A stretch of 64,000 nucleotides of DNA from Adiantum capillus-veneris (GCA_014529385.2 CM043959.1:92909029-92973028), one strand, 5' to 3'; counted from the first letter of the stretch, positions 35,248 to 48,316 are shown. The notes: generated from the sequence alone by a model not told the origin. A program made the numbers and translations.

Positions 35248-36628
35248 GTGTCTCCATTTCCAAAAAGTCCTCCATTGACAGAGGATGTTGTTGTTGTTCT
35301 TCTTCTTCTCTTTGTGGAGAGCACTCCTCTGTAACAGGCACAATGTCATCTGATTGCGAAGTGGATTGTTGAAGTCCAGCCCATTTTTCTATATCTTCAT
35401 GAGACTTAGCAAAGTCTAGCAGCATGGTCTCCACGTTTTTTGCCTCCTCCACACTATCAATTAATCATATAACTTCTTTTTTCTGTTGTATTCCTTCTTG
35501 TGCAACCAAAGAGCCATCACCAAAAACATCAACAAGCTTGCGGTCTTCAAAACAATATGTACGAATGTAGTGCTTGACCAAAGCTCTTTTTTTGGCCTCC
35601 AAATATTGCAAATCTGACATATCGTTATCTGCTACTTGAAGAAGAGAACAATCAATTGGCATGGGATGTTCCTCTGATCTTCTTCTCAGGTCTTCAAATG
35701 CATTGCCTTGTCCCAAGAAGGCAATAACTGTTAGGAATTGAATTGCTCCTTTGCAAGGAGCTGATGGAAAGTGATGCAATGCACCACAACAATGGTAGCT
35801 CAGATTATCTCCCATGGCGTGAAAGGCACATTGCAATTTTGTGAAGTTAGTGAAATCCACAAATGCAAGAAAGACAAATCCAGGATCTGTTGACCCTCTA
35901 GCAATAGCCAAGATCCCATCCAAAGCATTGTTAAATGTCTCCTCACTCCACTTCAAATTGCCTCCAACGTTTTTTGTCATATCTAAAACACATAAGCCAA
36001 TAGGCACTTTATTATTGAAGTGGTGCATCAAGTAGAGATTGCCTTCCATTTGTAGGCTCACCACATAGATTGACCATGGAAAATCTCTAGGCTCAGTTTT
36101 CTCCTTTTGAAGGTGAATTGCCCATTGCATGTATTTTATTGCTCCATCTGGAAAATCCATTTTCTTTGTTCCACGCGTCAAACTAGATTTGATCCATTCC
36201 TCGCATAGCATTAAAATTGTTTTATAAACAACATCATTGATGTTATACATTTTGACCACCTCCTCCCAGTCTTTACATGGTGAAGACTCATTCAAATTGT
36301 TGAAGCCTTCAAGAAGTGCATCTTGAATCAATTTGTCTTGCTTCAACTGCTTGATTCGATCATACATGTTAGTTGCATCACCATCCTTTGCACTCTTTGA
36401 CAGTAAAATCTCCTCATCTCTAATCTCTTCTTGAATAGTCTTTACCTCTGATTCCTCAAGGCCACAAAGGTATCTAAATACAGTTGTTGGGGGTTTCTTA
36501 TTCTCCTCTTCTAGCTTTTCAATGATTTCTATCCAGCAATCATAAACTAAATCAGAGTACGTGACCATGTGTGCCTGTTTAGCAATCCAACTTGCTGCTG
36601 CACTCATTCTTGCCAATCGAAGAAAAGC
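35248..36628 (-). pseudogene. Host gene exon 2: degenerate beta-class DNA methyltransferase-like domain
   Basis: The acceptor TTTTTAG precedes 36628; phase 0 entry, phase 1 exit. After a helical region, VLDMTKN...KWSEETFNNALDGIL (about exon residues 214-238) aligns by eye with motif IV of N6/N4 DNA methyltransferases (DPPYN...W), with DPPY replaced by DMTK. About 150 residues later RKLVDVFGDGSLVAQEGI resembles motif I (DxFxGxGT...A). This IV-then-I order is the beta class. The loss of DPPY suggests no classical catalysis. A Gln/Glu-rich linker follows. TGA at 35465-35467 interrupts the frame, which continues in register. Family assignment is tentative. Confidence 0.55.
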
Positions 36629-36712
36629 CTAAAAAGAAATAGAGAAATAATTAAACTATTGAGCAATATTTTTTAATTAAACGCTATCAAAATGACAAAG
36701 AAAATAACTTAC
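36629..36712 (-). other. Host gene intron 1 (84 bp)
   Basis: Donor GAT|GTAAGT and acceptor TTTTTAG|GC, phase 0, joining AGWD to AFLRLARM. Consensus-like sites and a pyrimidine-rich 3' end make this the best supported intron here. Confidence 0.75.
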
Positions 36713-37900
36713 ATCCCATCCGGCACGAGATGCATGTCCCTCTGCAATTCCACTTGCTGCCTTTGGTGGTCATCCTGAGAAGATCCATTGACTCCGTAAA
36801 TGTCTCAATATTTGGTTGTAAGGTTGCTTGACATACAATGCCTGAGCCTCCTCATTTGCAATGGCAGATATAGCAGTTGCAACAAATGGAGGAGCATTCA
36901 CAACAATGCGAGCCTTTCTAAATTTATACACGCTAATCAGTCTTTCAAATATCTCTTTGTTGTTTTCTTCATTGTGAAGCAAACCTTTTGCAGCATAGAT
37001 TGAATGCTGCCCATCAAGAATCCAATAATGATAATCGTTCATTTTTTGCTCCTCTACCTCTTCTACTGCCAAAGGAGTCCCCTTCTTTGATTTTGCATTT
37101 CGAACAGGCATCAAATATGCACATGCTGCAGGCTTGGTCGTACTCCGTGAAAATCCAAATAACACACTTTCAGCGTGTTTTTTATCCATAATACGTGCAT
37201 TATAGTGATAAGGAGCAAGCCAACAATTTTGAATAGGGATATAAAATTCCCTATATTGGAAAGGAAAATAATTTATGTACTTATTCATTCCACCTGTATC
37301 TTTTTCTTGTCCTTTCATGGCCTCAGCTTCTAAAACATCTGGATCCACAATTCTCATCTTTGACATTGAACCCTCTGTTGATGAGGATGCCAAAGATGCC
37401 TTGTCTACATCCAAAATGGAACTAGTTCGCTTAGCTGCTACTTTTAGCACTTTTGCTTGCTTCTTTGTGGATGGTGGTCGTGAAGCTTTCACCTTTTTTT
37501 GTTGTAGTGTGGCAATGATGGAGCTTTGAAGTTGATCTGCTGTGATGTTTGGATTTGATTCTGCAAACTTCCATCCTCGAGAAAACATTGTCTCTTCTTT
37601 GTTTCTAGACATGCGTTCCAATGCATATGCTCCTGGAGATAGTTGAAATTCTAGATTCATTGGAACTAGAATGTCAATGCATTCCACCTCCGGATGACTA
37701 TCAACTACAGAGACAGATGCTTCCACAACTTGTCCAACATCTTCAAACAAGCTGTCATTCTCCTTTTTGGCAATAAATAGATGCACCTTATGAAATTGTG
37801 CACCCTCTATACCATGTATGTCCAAATACCATTTCCTAACATCATTGCAAGTATAGTCACCTGAGACAGCAACCCTTGCAACCTGTTTTTTTGGAGCCAT
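36713..37900 (-). pseudogene. Host gene exon 1: ParB-N-like domain with DGQH motif
   Basis: The ATG at 37900 (MAPKKQVARV) lies just after a possible acceptor TTTCAAG, so 5' exons may lie outside the window. Residues about 1-130 are unrecognised, 135-205 a basic/Ser linker. From about 230 the order matches a ParB/Srx-like N-domain: NARIMDKKHAESV, then YWILDGQHSIYAAK (296-299 DGQH, the DG.HR..A signature), then VNAPPFVATAISAIANEEAQ. ParB-like folds bind nucleotide and DNA; in phages and plasmids they are often fused to DNA methyltransferases, as the next exon suggests here. TGA at 36770-36772 (codon 377) interrupts the frame, which continues to the donor. Confidence 0.6.
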
Positions 37901-37970
37901 CTTTCTTGAAACAAAAAAAACCAAATGTTATTTTAGCATATACTATTTTGTAATGAATTAATTTTGTGTG
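37901..37970 (-). other. Upstream edge of host exon 1
   Basis: A pyrimidine tract and CAAG lie four bases before the ATG (minus strand), consistent with a 3' splice site. The region from about 37925 onward is shared, inverted, with 12660-12850. Confidence 0.4.
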
Positions 37971-40900
37971 AATACAAGGTCCACCACTTGCTCAAGTTAG
38001 ATCTAAGCAAGTATACATAGTAATCTTTTAAGCTAGTAAACTAAGGGAAGGGAGAAGTAAGGTCCACCACTTGTCCAAGCTCATCTCTAGACAACATGGA
38101 GAGATTCGAGGTCTACTAATTGTTTAATATAGGCTAACATAAAGAGAAGCAAAGGTCCACCACTTGTCCAATCTAGGGTCCATTGAAAGATGGAGAGAAG
38201 GATGCTCCACCATTTGTCCAAAATAGGCTCCATTGAAACATGAAGAGAAGCAATATGCACCATGTCTTCGAGATGCTAGGCTCCATTGAAATACCTTAAA
38301 CCCACGATATTTTGTATATGTGGGGTTTAAATTCAAGGTCCACCACTTGTCCAACCTATTCTCCCTAGTAGCATGAGTGGTTTGGTCTCAAGATTCACCA
38401 CTTTTCCACTCTATGTCATTATATTAAGAAGATCTGGGTGTTAAGGTCCACCACTTGTCCAACCTATGAGGCTATATCTAAAATGGTATTATTTACCACC
38501 ACTTAGAATGCACATGATATGTTTTACATAGGGGTCTGGTTCCAAGGTCCACCACTTGTCCAAGCTAACTCTATTGAAACATAGAGAGAATCAAAGGTCC
38601 ACCACTTGTCCAAGCTAGGCTCCATTGAAACATGGAGAGAAGGATGCTCCACCATTTGTCCAAGCCAGGTTCGATTGAAACATGAAGAGAAGCAAGCTGC
38701 ACCATGTCTCCAAAATGCTAGGCTATATTGAAATATCTTAAACCCATGATATTTCGTACATGGGGGGTTTACATTCAAGGTCCACCACTTGTCCAACCTA
38801 TTATCACTAGTATCATGAGTGGTTTGGTCTCAAGATTCACCACTTTTCCACTCTATGTCATTATATTAAGAAGATCTGGGTGTTAAGGTCCACCACTTGT
38901 CCAACCTATAAGGCTAAATCTTAAAGGGTATTCTCTCTGACCACTTGGAATGACCATGATAGGTTTTACATGGGGGTTTGGTTCCAAGGTCCACCACTTT
39001 TCCAAGATAACTCTATTGAAACATAGAGAGAAGCAAAGGTCCACCACTTGTCCAAGCTAGGGTCCATTGAAACATGGAGAGAAGGATGCTCCACCATTTG
39101 TCCAAGATAGGCTCCATTGAAACATGAAGAGAAGCAAGCTGCACCATGTCTCCAAGATGCTAAGATCCATTGAAATACCTTACACCCACGATATTTTGTA
39201 CATGGGGAGTTTACATTCAAGGTCCACCATTTGTCCAAGATAGGCTCCTTTGAAACATGAAGAGAAGAAAGCTGCACCATGTCTCCAAGATGCTAAGATC
39301 CATTGAAATACCTTACACCCACGATATTTTGTACATGGGGAGTTTACATTCAAGGTCCACCACTTGTCCAACCTATTATCTCTAGTAGCATGAGTGATTT
39401 GGTCTCAAGATTCACCACTTTCCACTCTATGTCATTACGTTAAGAAGATCTGTGTGTTAAGGTCGACCACTTGTCCAACCTATAAGGGTATATCTTAAAG
39501 GGTATTATTTCTCCCCACTTGAAATGTCCATGATATGTTTTACATGGGGGTTTGGTTCCAAGGTCCACCACTTGTCCAAGCTAACTCTATTGAAACATAG
39601 AGAGAAACAAAGGTCCACCACTTGTCCAAGCTAGGCTCCATTGAAACATGGAGAGAAGGATGCTCTATCATTTGTCGAAGCTAACTCTATTGAAACATGG
39701 GGTTTTACATTCAAGTTCCACCACTTGTCCAACCTATTAACGCTAGTAGCATGAGTTGTTTGGTCTCAAGATACACGACGTTTTCACTCTATGTCATTAT
39801 ATTAAGAATATCTGGGTGTTAAGATCCACCACTTGTCCAACCTATAAGGCTATATCTTTAGGGTTATTCTTTCTCACCACTTGGAGTGACCATGATAGGT
39901 TTTACATGGGGGTTTGGTTCCAAGGTCCACCACTTGTCCAAGATAACTCTATTGAAACATAGAGAGAAGCAAAGGTTCACCACTTGTCCAAGCTAGGGTC
40001 CATTGAAACATGGAGAAAAGGATGCTCCACCATTTATCCAAGATACGCTCCATTGAAACATGAAGAGAATCAAGCTACACCATGTCTCCAAGATGCTAAT
40101 GTCCATTGAAATACCTTAAACCGATGATATTTCGTACATGGGGGGTTGACATTCAAGGTACTCCACTTGTCCAACCTATTATCTCTAGTAGCGTGAGTGG
40201 TTTGGTCTCAAGATTCACCACTTTTTCACTCTATGTAATTATATTAAGAATATCTGGGTGATAGGGTCCACCACTTGTCCAACCTATAAGGCTATATCTT
40301 AAACTTTATTCTTTCTCACCACTTGGAGTTACCATGATAGGTTTTACATGGGAGTTTGGTTACAAGGCCCACCACTTGTCCAAGCTAAATCTATTGAAAC
40401 ATAGAGAGAAGCAAAGGTCCACCACTTGTCCAAGCTAGGCTCCATTGAAACATGGAGAGAAGGATGCTCCACCGTTTGCAACGATAGGCTCCATTGAAAC
40501 ATGAAGAGAAGCAAGCTGCACCATGTCTCCAAGATGCTAGGGTCCATTGAAATACCTTAAACCCATGATATTTTGTACATGGGGGGTATACATTCAAGGT
40601 CCACCACTTGTCCAGCCTATTATCCTTAGTAGCATGAGTGGTTTAGTCTCAAGATTCACCACTTTTCCACTCTATGTCGTTATATTAAGAAGATCTAGGT
40701 TTTACGGTTAGATCTTAAAGGGTATTATTTCTCACCACTTGGAATGACCATGATATGTTTTACATGGGGGTTTGGTTCCAAGGTCCACCACTTGTCCAAG
40801 CTTACTCTATGAAAACATAGAGAGAAGCAAAGGTCCACCACTTGTCCAAGCTAGGCTCCATTGAGACATTTAGAGAAGGATGATCCCCCATTTATGGAAG

Positions 40901-43900
40901 ATAGGCTCCATCGAAACATGAAGAGAAGCAAGCTGCACCATGTCTCCAAGATGCTACGTTTCATCGAAATACCTTAAACCTAGGATATTTTGTACATGGG
41001 GTGTTTACATTCAAGGGCCACCACTTGTCCAAGCTAATATCGCTAGTAGCATGAGTGGTTTTGTCTCAAGATTCACCACTTTTCCACTCTATGTCATTAT
41101 ATTAAGAATATGTGGGTGTTAAGGTCCACCACTTGTCCAACCTATAAGTCTATATCTTAAAGGTTATTCTTTCTTACCACTTCGAGTGACCATGATAGGT
41201 TTTATATGGGGGTTTGGTTCCAAGCTCCACCACTTGTCCAAGCTAACTCTATTGAAACAGAGAGAGGAGCAAAGGTCCACCACTTGTCCAAGATAGGGTC
41301 CATTAAAACATGGAGAGAAGGATGCTCCAACATTTGTCCAAGATAGGCTCCATTGAAACATGACGAGAAGCAAGCTGCACCATGTCTCCAAGATGCTAGG
41401 GTCCTGCGAAAAACATTAAACCCACGATATGTCGTAGATGAGGGGTTTACATTCAAGGTCCAACACTTGTCCAAGCTATTATTGGTAGTAGCCTGAGTGG
41501 TTTGGTCTCAAGATTCACCACTTCTCCACTCTATGTCATTATATTAGGAATATGTGGGTGTTCAGGTCCACCACTTGTCCAACCTATAAGGCTACATCTT
41601 AAAGGTTATTAGTTCGTACCACTTGGAGTGACCATGATAGGTTTTACATGGGGGTTTGGTTCAAAGGTCCACCACTTGTCCAAGCTAACTCTATTGAATC
41701 ATAGAGAGAAGCAAAGGTCCACCACTTGTCCAAGCTAGGCTCCATTGAAACATGGAGAGAAGGATGCTCCACCATTTGTCGAAGCTAACTCTATTGAGAC
41801 ATGGGGGGTTTACGTTCAAGGTCCAGCACTATCCAAGCTATTACCGCTAGAAGCATGAGTGGTTTTGTCTCAAGATTCACCACTTCTTCACTCTATGTCA
41901 TTATGTTAAGAATATTTGGGTGTTAAGGTCCACCACTTGTCCAACCTATAATACTATATCCTAAAGGTTATTCTTTCTCACGACTTGAGTCACCATGATA
42001 GGTTTTGCATTGGGGTTTGGTTCGAAGGTCAACCACTTGTCCAAGCTAACTCTATTGAAACATAGAGAGAAGCAAAGGTCCACCACTTGTCCAAGCTAAA
42101 GTCTATTGAAACATGGAGAGAAGGATGCTCCACCATTTGTCCAAGATAAGCCCCATTGAAACATGAAGAGAAGCATGGTGCGCCATGTCTCCAAGATGCT
42201 AGGATCCATCTAAATACCTTAAACCCACCATATTTCGTAGATGGGGGGTTTACATTCAAGGTCCACCACTTGTCCAACCTATAAGTCTATATCTTAAAGG
42301 TTATTCTTTCTTACCACTTGGAGTGACCATGATAGGTTTTATATGGGGGTTTGGTTCCAAGCTCCACCACTTGTCGAAGCTAACTCTATTGAAACAGAGA
42401 GAAAAGCAAAGGTCCACCACTTGTCCAAGATAGGGTCCATTGAAACATGGAGAGAAGGATGCTCCACCATTTGTCCAAGATAGGCTCCATTGAAACATGA
42501 CTAGAAGAAAGCTGCACCATGTCTCCAAGATGCTAGGCTCCATCGAAAAACATTAAACTCATGATGTGTCGTAGATGAGGGATTTAAATTCAAGGTCCAA
42601 CACTTGTCCAAGCTATTATTGGTAGTAGCCTGAGTGGTTTGGTCTCAAGATTCACCACTTTTCCACTCTATGTCATTATATTAAGAATATGTGGGTGTTA
42701 AGGTCCACCACTTGTACAACCTATAAGGCTACATCTTAAAGGTTATTCTTTCTTACCACTTGGAGTGACCATGATAGGTTTTACATGGGGGTTTGGTTTC
42801 AAGTTCCACCACTTGTCCAAGCTAACTTTAATTGAATTTGTCCAAGCTAGGCTCCATTGAAACATGGAGAGAAGGATGCTCCATCATTTCTCGAAGCTAA
42901 CTCTATTGAAACATGGGGGGTTTACGTTCAAGGTCCACCACTTGTCCAAGCTAGTACCGCTAGTAGCATGAGTGGTTTTGTCTCAAGATTCACCACTTTA
43001 TCACTCAATGTCATTATATTAAGGATATCTGGGTGTTAAGGTCCACCACTTGTCCAACCTATAAGGCTATATCTTAAAGGTTATTCTTTCTCACGACTTG
43101 GAGTGACCATGATAGGTTTTACATTCGGGTTTGGTTCCAAGGTCCACCACTTGTCCAAGCTAACTCTATTGAAACATAGGGAGAAGCAAAGGTCCACCAC
43201 TTGTGCAAGCTAGGGTCCACTGAAACATGGAGAGAAGGATGCTCCACCATTTGTCCAAGATAGGCTCCATTGAAACATGAAGAGAAGCAAGGTGCACCAT
43301 GTCTCCAAGATGCTAGGCTCCATATTAATACCTTAAACCCACGATATTTCGTAGATGGGGGGTTTACATTCAAAGTCCACCACTTGTCCAACCTATTATC
43401 GCTAGTAGCATGAGTAGTTTGCTCTCAAGATTCACCACTTTCCCACTCTATGCCATTATATTAAGAATATCTGGGTGTTAAGGTCCACCACTTGTCCAAC
43501 CTATACGGATATATCATTAAGGTTATTCTTTATCACCACTTGGAGTGAACATGATAGGTTTTACATGGGGGTTTGGTTGCAAGGCCCACTACTTGTCCAA
43601 GCTAGGCTCCATTGAAAGATGGACAAAACCATGCTCCACCATTTGTCGAAGCTAAGTCTATTGAAACATGGGGGGTTTACGTTCAAGTTCCACCACTTGT
43701 CCAAGCTATTATCACTAGTAGCATGAGTGGTTTTGTCTCAAGATTCACCACTTTTTCACTCTATGTCATTATATTAAGAATATTTGGGTGTTAAGGTCCA
43801 CCACTTGTCCAACCTATAAGCCTATATTTTAAAGGTTTTTCTTTCTCACCACTTGGAGTGACCATGATAGGTTTTACATGGGGGTTTGAGTTCCAAGGTC

Positions 43901-46900
43901 CACCACCTGTCCAAGAAAACTCTATTGAATCATAGAGAGAAGCAAAGGTCCACCACTTGTCCAAGCTAGGGTCCATTGAAACATGGAGAGAAGGATGCTC
44001 CACCATTTGTCCAAGATAGGCTCCATCGAAAAATGAAGAGAAGCAAGCTGCACCATGTCTCCAAGATGCTAGGCTTCATCGAAATACCTTAAACACAGGA
44101 TATTTTGTACATGGGCGGTTTACATTCAAGGGCCCATACTTGTTCAAGCTATTATCGCTAGTAGCATGAGTGGATTTGTCTCAAGATTCACCACTTTTTC
44201 ACTCTATGTCATTATATTAAGAATATGTGGGTGTTAAGGTCCACCACTTGTCCAACCTATAAGTCTATATCTTAAAGGTTACTCTTTCTTACCACTTGGA
44301 GTAACCATGATAGGTTTTACATGGGGGTTTGGTTCCAAGCTCCACCACTTGTCCAAGCTTACTCTATTGAAACAGAGAGACAAGCAAAGGTCCACCACTT
44401 GTCCGAGCTAGGGTCCATTGAAACATGGAGAGAAGGATGCTCCACCATTTGTCCAAGATAGGTTCCATTGAAAAATGAAAAGACGCAATGTGCACCATGT
44501 CTCCAAGATGCTAGGCTCCATCTAAATACCTTAAACCCACCATATTTCGTAGATGGGGGGTTTTTATTCAAGGTCCACCACTTGTCCAACCTATAAGTCT
44601 ATATCTTAAAGGTTATTCTTTCTTACCACTTGGAGTGACCATGATAGGTTTTATTTGGGGGTTTGGTTCCAAGCTCCACTACTTGTCGAAGCTAACTCTA
44701 TTGAAACAGAGAGCGAAGAAAAGGTTCACCACTTGTCCAAGCTAGGGTCCATTGAAACATGGAGAGAAGGATGCTCCACCATTTGTCCAAGATAGGCTGC
44801 ATTGAAACATGAAGAGAAGCAAGCTACACCATGTCTCCAAGATGCTAGGCTCCATCGAAAAACATTAAACGCATGATATGTCGTAGATGAGGGGTTTACA
44901 TTCAAGGTCCAACACTTGTCTAAGCTATTATTGGTAGTAGCCTGAGTGGTTTGGTCTCAAGATTCACTACTTTTCTACTCTATGTCATTATATTAAGAAT
45001 ATGTGGGTGTTAAGGTCCACCACTTGTACAACCTATAAGGCTACATCTTAAAGGTTATTCTTTCTTACCACTTGGAGTGACCATGATAGGTTTGACATGG
45101 GGGTTTGGTTTTAAGTTCCACCACTTGTCCAAGCTAACTCTATTGAATTATAGAGAGAAGCAAAGGTCTACGACTTGGCTAAGCTAGGCTCCATTGAAAC
45201 ATGGAGAAAAGGATGCTCCATCATTTCTCGAAGCTAACTCTATTGAAACATGGGGGGTTTGCGTTCAAGGTCCACCACTTGTCCAAGCTATTACCGCTAG
45301 TAGCATGAGTGGTTTTGTCTCAAGATTCACCACTTTATCACTCAATGTCATTATATTAAGGATATGTGGGTGTTAAGGTCCACCACTTGTCTAACCTATA
45401 AGGCTATATCTTAAAGGTTATTCTTTCTCACGACTTGCAGTGACCATGATAGGTTTTACATTGGGGTTTGGTTCCAAGGTCCACCACTTGTCCAAGCTAA
45501 CTCTATTGAATTCTAAAAAGAAACAAAGGTCCACTACTTGTCCAAGCTAGGCTCCATTGAAAGATGGAGAGAACGATGCTCCACCATTTGTCGAAGCTAA
45601 GTCTATTGAAACATGGGGGGTTTACGTTCAAGTTCCACCACTTGTATAAGCTATTATCGCTAGTAGCATGAGTGGTTTTGTCTCAAGATTCACTACTTTT
45701 TCACTCTATGTCATTATATTAAGAATATTTGGGTGTTAAGGTCCACCACTTGTCCAACCGATAAGCCTATATTTTAAAGGTTATTCTTTCTCACCACTTG
45801 GAGTGACCATGATAGGTTTTACATGGGGGTTTGAGTTCCAAGGTCCACCACTTGTCCAAGCAAACTCTATTGAATCATAGAGAGAAGCAAAGGTCCACCA
45901 CTTGTCCAAGCTAGGGTCCATTGAAACATGGAGAGAAGGATGCTCCACCATTTGTCCAAGATAGGGTCCATCGAAAAATGAAGAGAAGCAAGCTGCACCA
46001 TGTCTCCAAGATGCTAGGCTTCATCGAAATACCTTAAACCCAGGATATTTTTTACATGGGCGGTTTACATTCAAGGGCCGATACTTGTCCAAGCTATTAT
46101 CGCTAGTAGCATGAGTGGATTTGTCTCAAGATTCACCACTTTTCCACTCTATGTCATTATATTAAGAATATGTGGGTGTTAAGGTCCACCACTTGTCCAA
46201 CCTATAAGTCTATATGTTAAAAGTTATTCTTTCTTACCACTTGGAGTCACCATGATAGGTTTTACATGGGGGTCTGGTTCCATGCTCCACCACTTGTCCA
46301 AGCTAAGTCTATTGAAAAAGAGAGAGAAGCAAAGGTCCACCACTTGTCCAAGCTAGGGTCCATTGAAACATGGAGAGAAGGATGCTCCACCATTTGTCCA
46401 AGATAGGCTCCATTGAAACATGAAGAGAAGCAATGTGCACCATGTCTCCAAGATGCTAGGCTCCATCTAAATACCTTAAACCCACCATATTTTGTAGATG
46501 GGGGGTTTACATTCAAGGTCCACCACTTGTCCAGCCTATAAGTCTATATCTTAAAGGTTTTTCTTTCTTACCACTTGGAGTGACCATGATAGGTTTTATA
46601 TGGGGGTTTGGTTCCAAGCTCCACCACTTGTTCACGCTAACTCTATTGAAACATAGAGAGAAGCAAAGGTCCACCACTTGTCCAAGCTAGGGTCCATTGA
46701 AACATGGAGAGAAGGATGCTCCACCATCTGTCCAAGATAGGCTCCATTGAAACATGAAGAGAAGCAAGCTGCACCATGTCTCCAAGATGCTAGGCTCCAT
46801 GGAAAAACATTAAACCCATGATATGACGTAGATGAGGGGTTTACATTCAAGGTCCAACACTTGTCCAAGCTATTATTGGTAATAGCCTGAGTGGTTTAGT

Positions 46901-47995
46901 CTCAAGATTCACCACTTTTCCACTCTATGTCATTATATTAAGAATATGTGGGTGTTAAGGTCCACCACTTGTACAACCTATAAGGTTACATCTTAAAGGT
47001 TATTCTTTCTTACCACTTGGAGTGACCATGACAGGTTTTACATGGGGTTTGGTTTCAAGTTCCACCACTTGTCCAAGCTAACTCTATTGAATTATAGAGG
47101 GAAGCAAAGGTCCACCACTTGTCTAAGCTAGGCTCCATTGAAACATGGAGAGAAGTATGCTCCGTTACTTCTTGAAGCTAACTCTATTGAAACATGGGGG
47201 GTTTACGTTCAAGGTCCACCACTTGTCCAAGCTATTACCGCTAGTAGCATGAGTGGTTTTGTCTCAAGATTCACCACTTTATCACTCAATGTCATTATAT
47301 TAAGGATATCTGGGTGTTAAGGTCCACCACTTGTCTAACCTATAAGGCTATATCTTAAAGGTTATTCTATCTCACGACTTGGAGTGACCATGATAGGTTT
47401 TACATTGGGGTTTGGTTCCAAGGTCCACCACTTGTCCAAGCTAACTCTATTGAATTCTAAAAAGAAACAAAGGTCCACTACTTGTCCAAGCTAGGCTGCA
47501 TTGAAAGATGGAGAGAACGATGCTCCACCATTTGTCGAAGCTAAGTCTATTGAAACATGGGGGGTTTACGTTCAAGTTCCACCACTTGTCCAAGCTATTA
47601 TCGCTAGTAGCATGAGTGGTTTTGTCTCAAGATTCACCACTTTTGCACTCTATGTCATTAAATTTAGAATATTTGGGTGTTAAGGTCCACCACTTGTCCA
47701 ACCTATAAGCCTATATTTTAAAGGTTATTCTTTCTGACCACTTGGAGTGACCATGATAGGTTTTACATGGGGGTTTGAGTTCCAAGGTCCACCACTTGTC
47801 CAAGCAAACTCTATTGAATCATAGAGAGAAGCAAAGGTCCATCACTTGGCCAAGCTAGGGTCCATTGAAACATGGAGAGAAGGATGCTCCACCATTTGTC
47901 CAAGATAGGGTCCATCGAAAAATGAAGAGAAGCAAGCTGCACCATGTCTCCAAGATGCTAGGCTTCATCGAAATACCTTAAACCCAGGATTTTTT
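37970..47995. repeat. Hierarchical satellite block D, left part
   Basis: Monomers of about 50 bp start with variants of GGTCCACCACTTGTCCAA. They assemble into units of about 440, 335 and 360 bp marked by CATGATAGGTTTTACATGGGG, and from about 43.9 kb these form a supra-unit of about 1.94 kb (order about 440, 335, 443, 362, 362). Unit starts are at about 43868, 45810 and 47755. An almost exact duplication of about 129 bp lies at 39153-39365. ORFs of 60-90 codons recur on both strands by periodicity only. Confidence 0.92.
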
Positions 47996-48316
47996 TGTAA
48001 AGAATGAGGATGTAAGAGAGCTACACAAGACAACACAAAGCACACAGAGATGGAAAGCTTCTTCTTCTTCTTTACAGAAAAGAGAGTACAAAATGACTAA
48101 GTGCTAAAGCTAAAAAGTAGCACATATGTACATGCGATCACTAAGTGTGAACTTGCTAGAAGCGTACTAGGCTGGCACTATAAGTGTAGTCCATCTGTAG
48201 AATCACTGGCAGAGATCCTCCGTGTCGGTCACCTAACGTGCCTGTGAGTAAATGCTGTAAGCGGCCAAGACCCGTAGTGGATGCCAACTCAAGGTGTAGA
48301 GCTCGACATCTCAACA
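47996..48316 (-). repeat. 3' LTR of copia element (left)
   Basis: On the + strand it starts TGTAAAGAATGAGG and ends CATCTCAACA. It carries a CTTCTTCTTCTTC run. About 3% different from the right LTR by eye. Confidence 0.88.
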
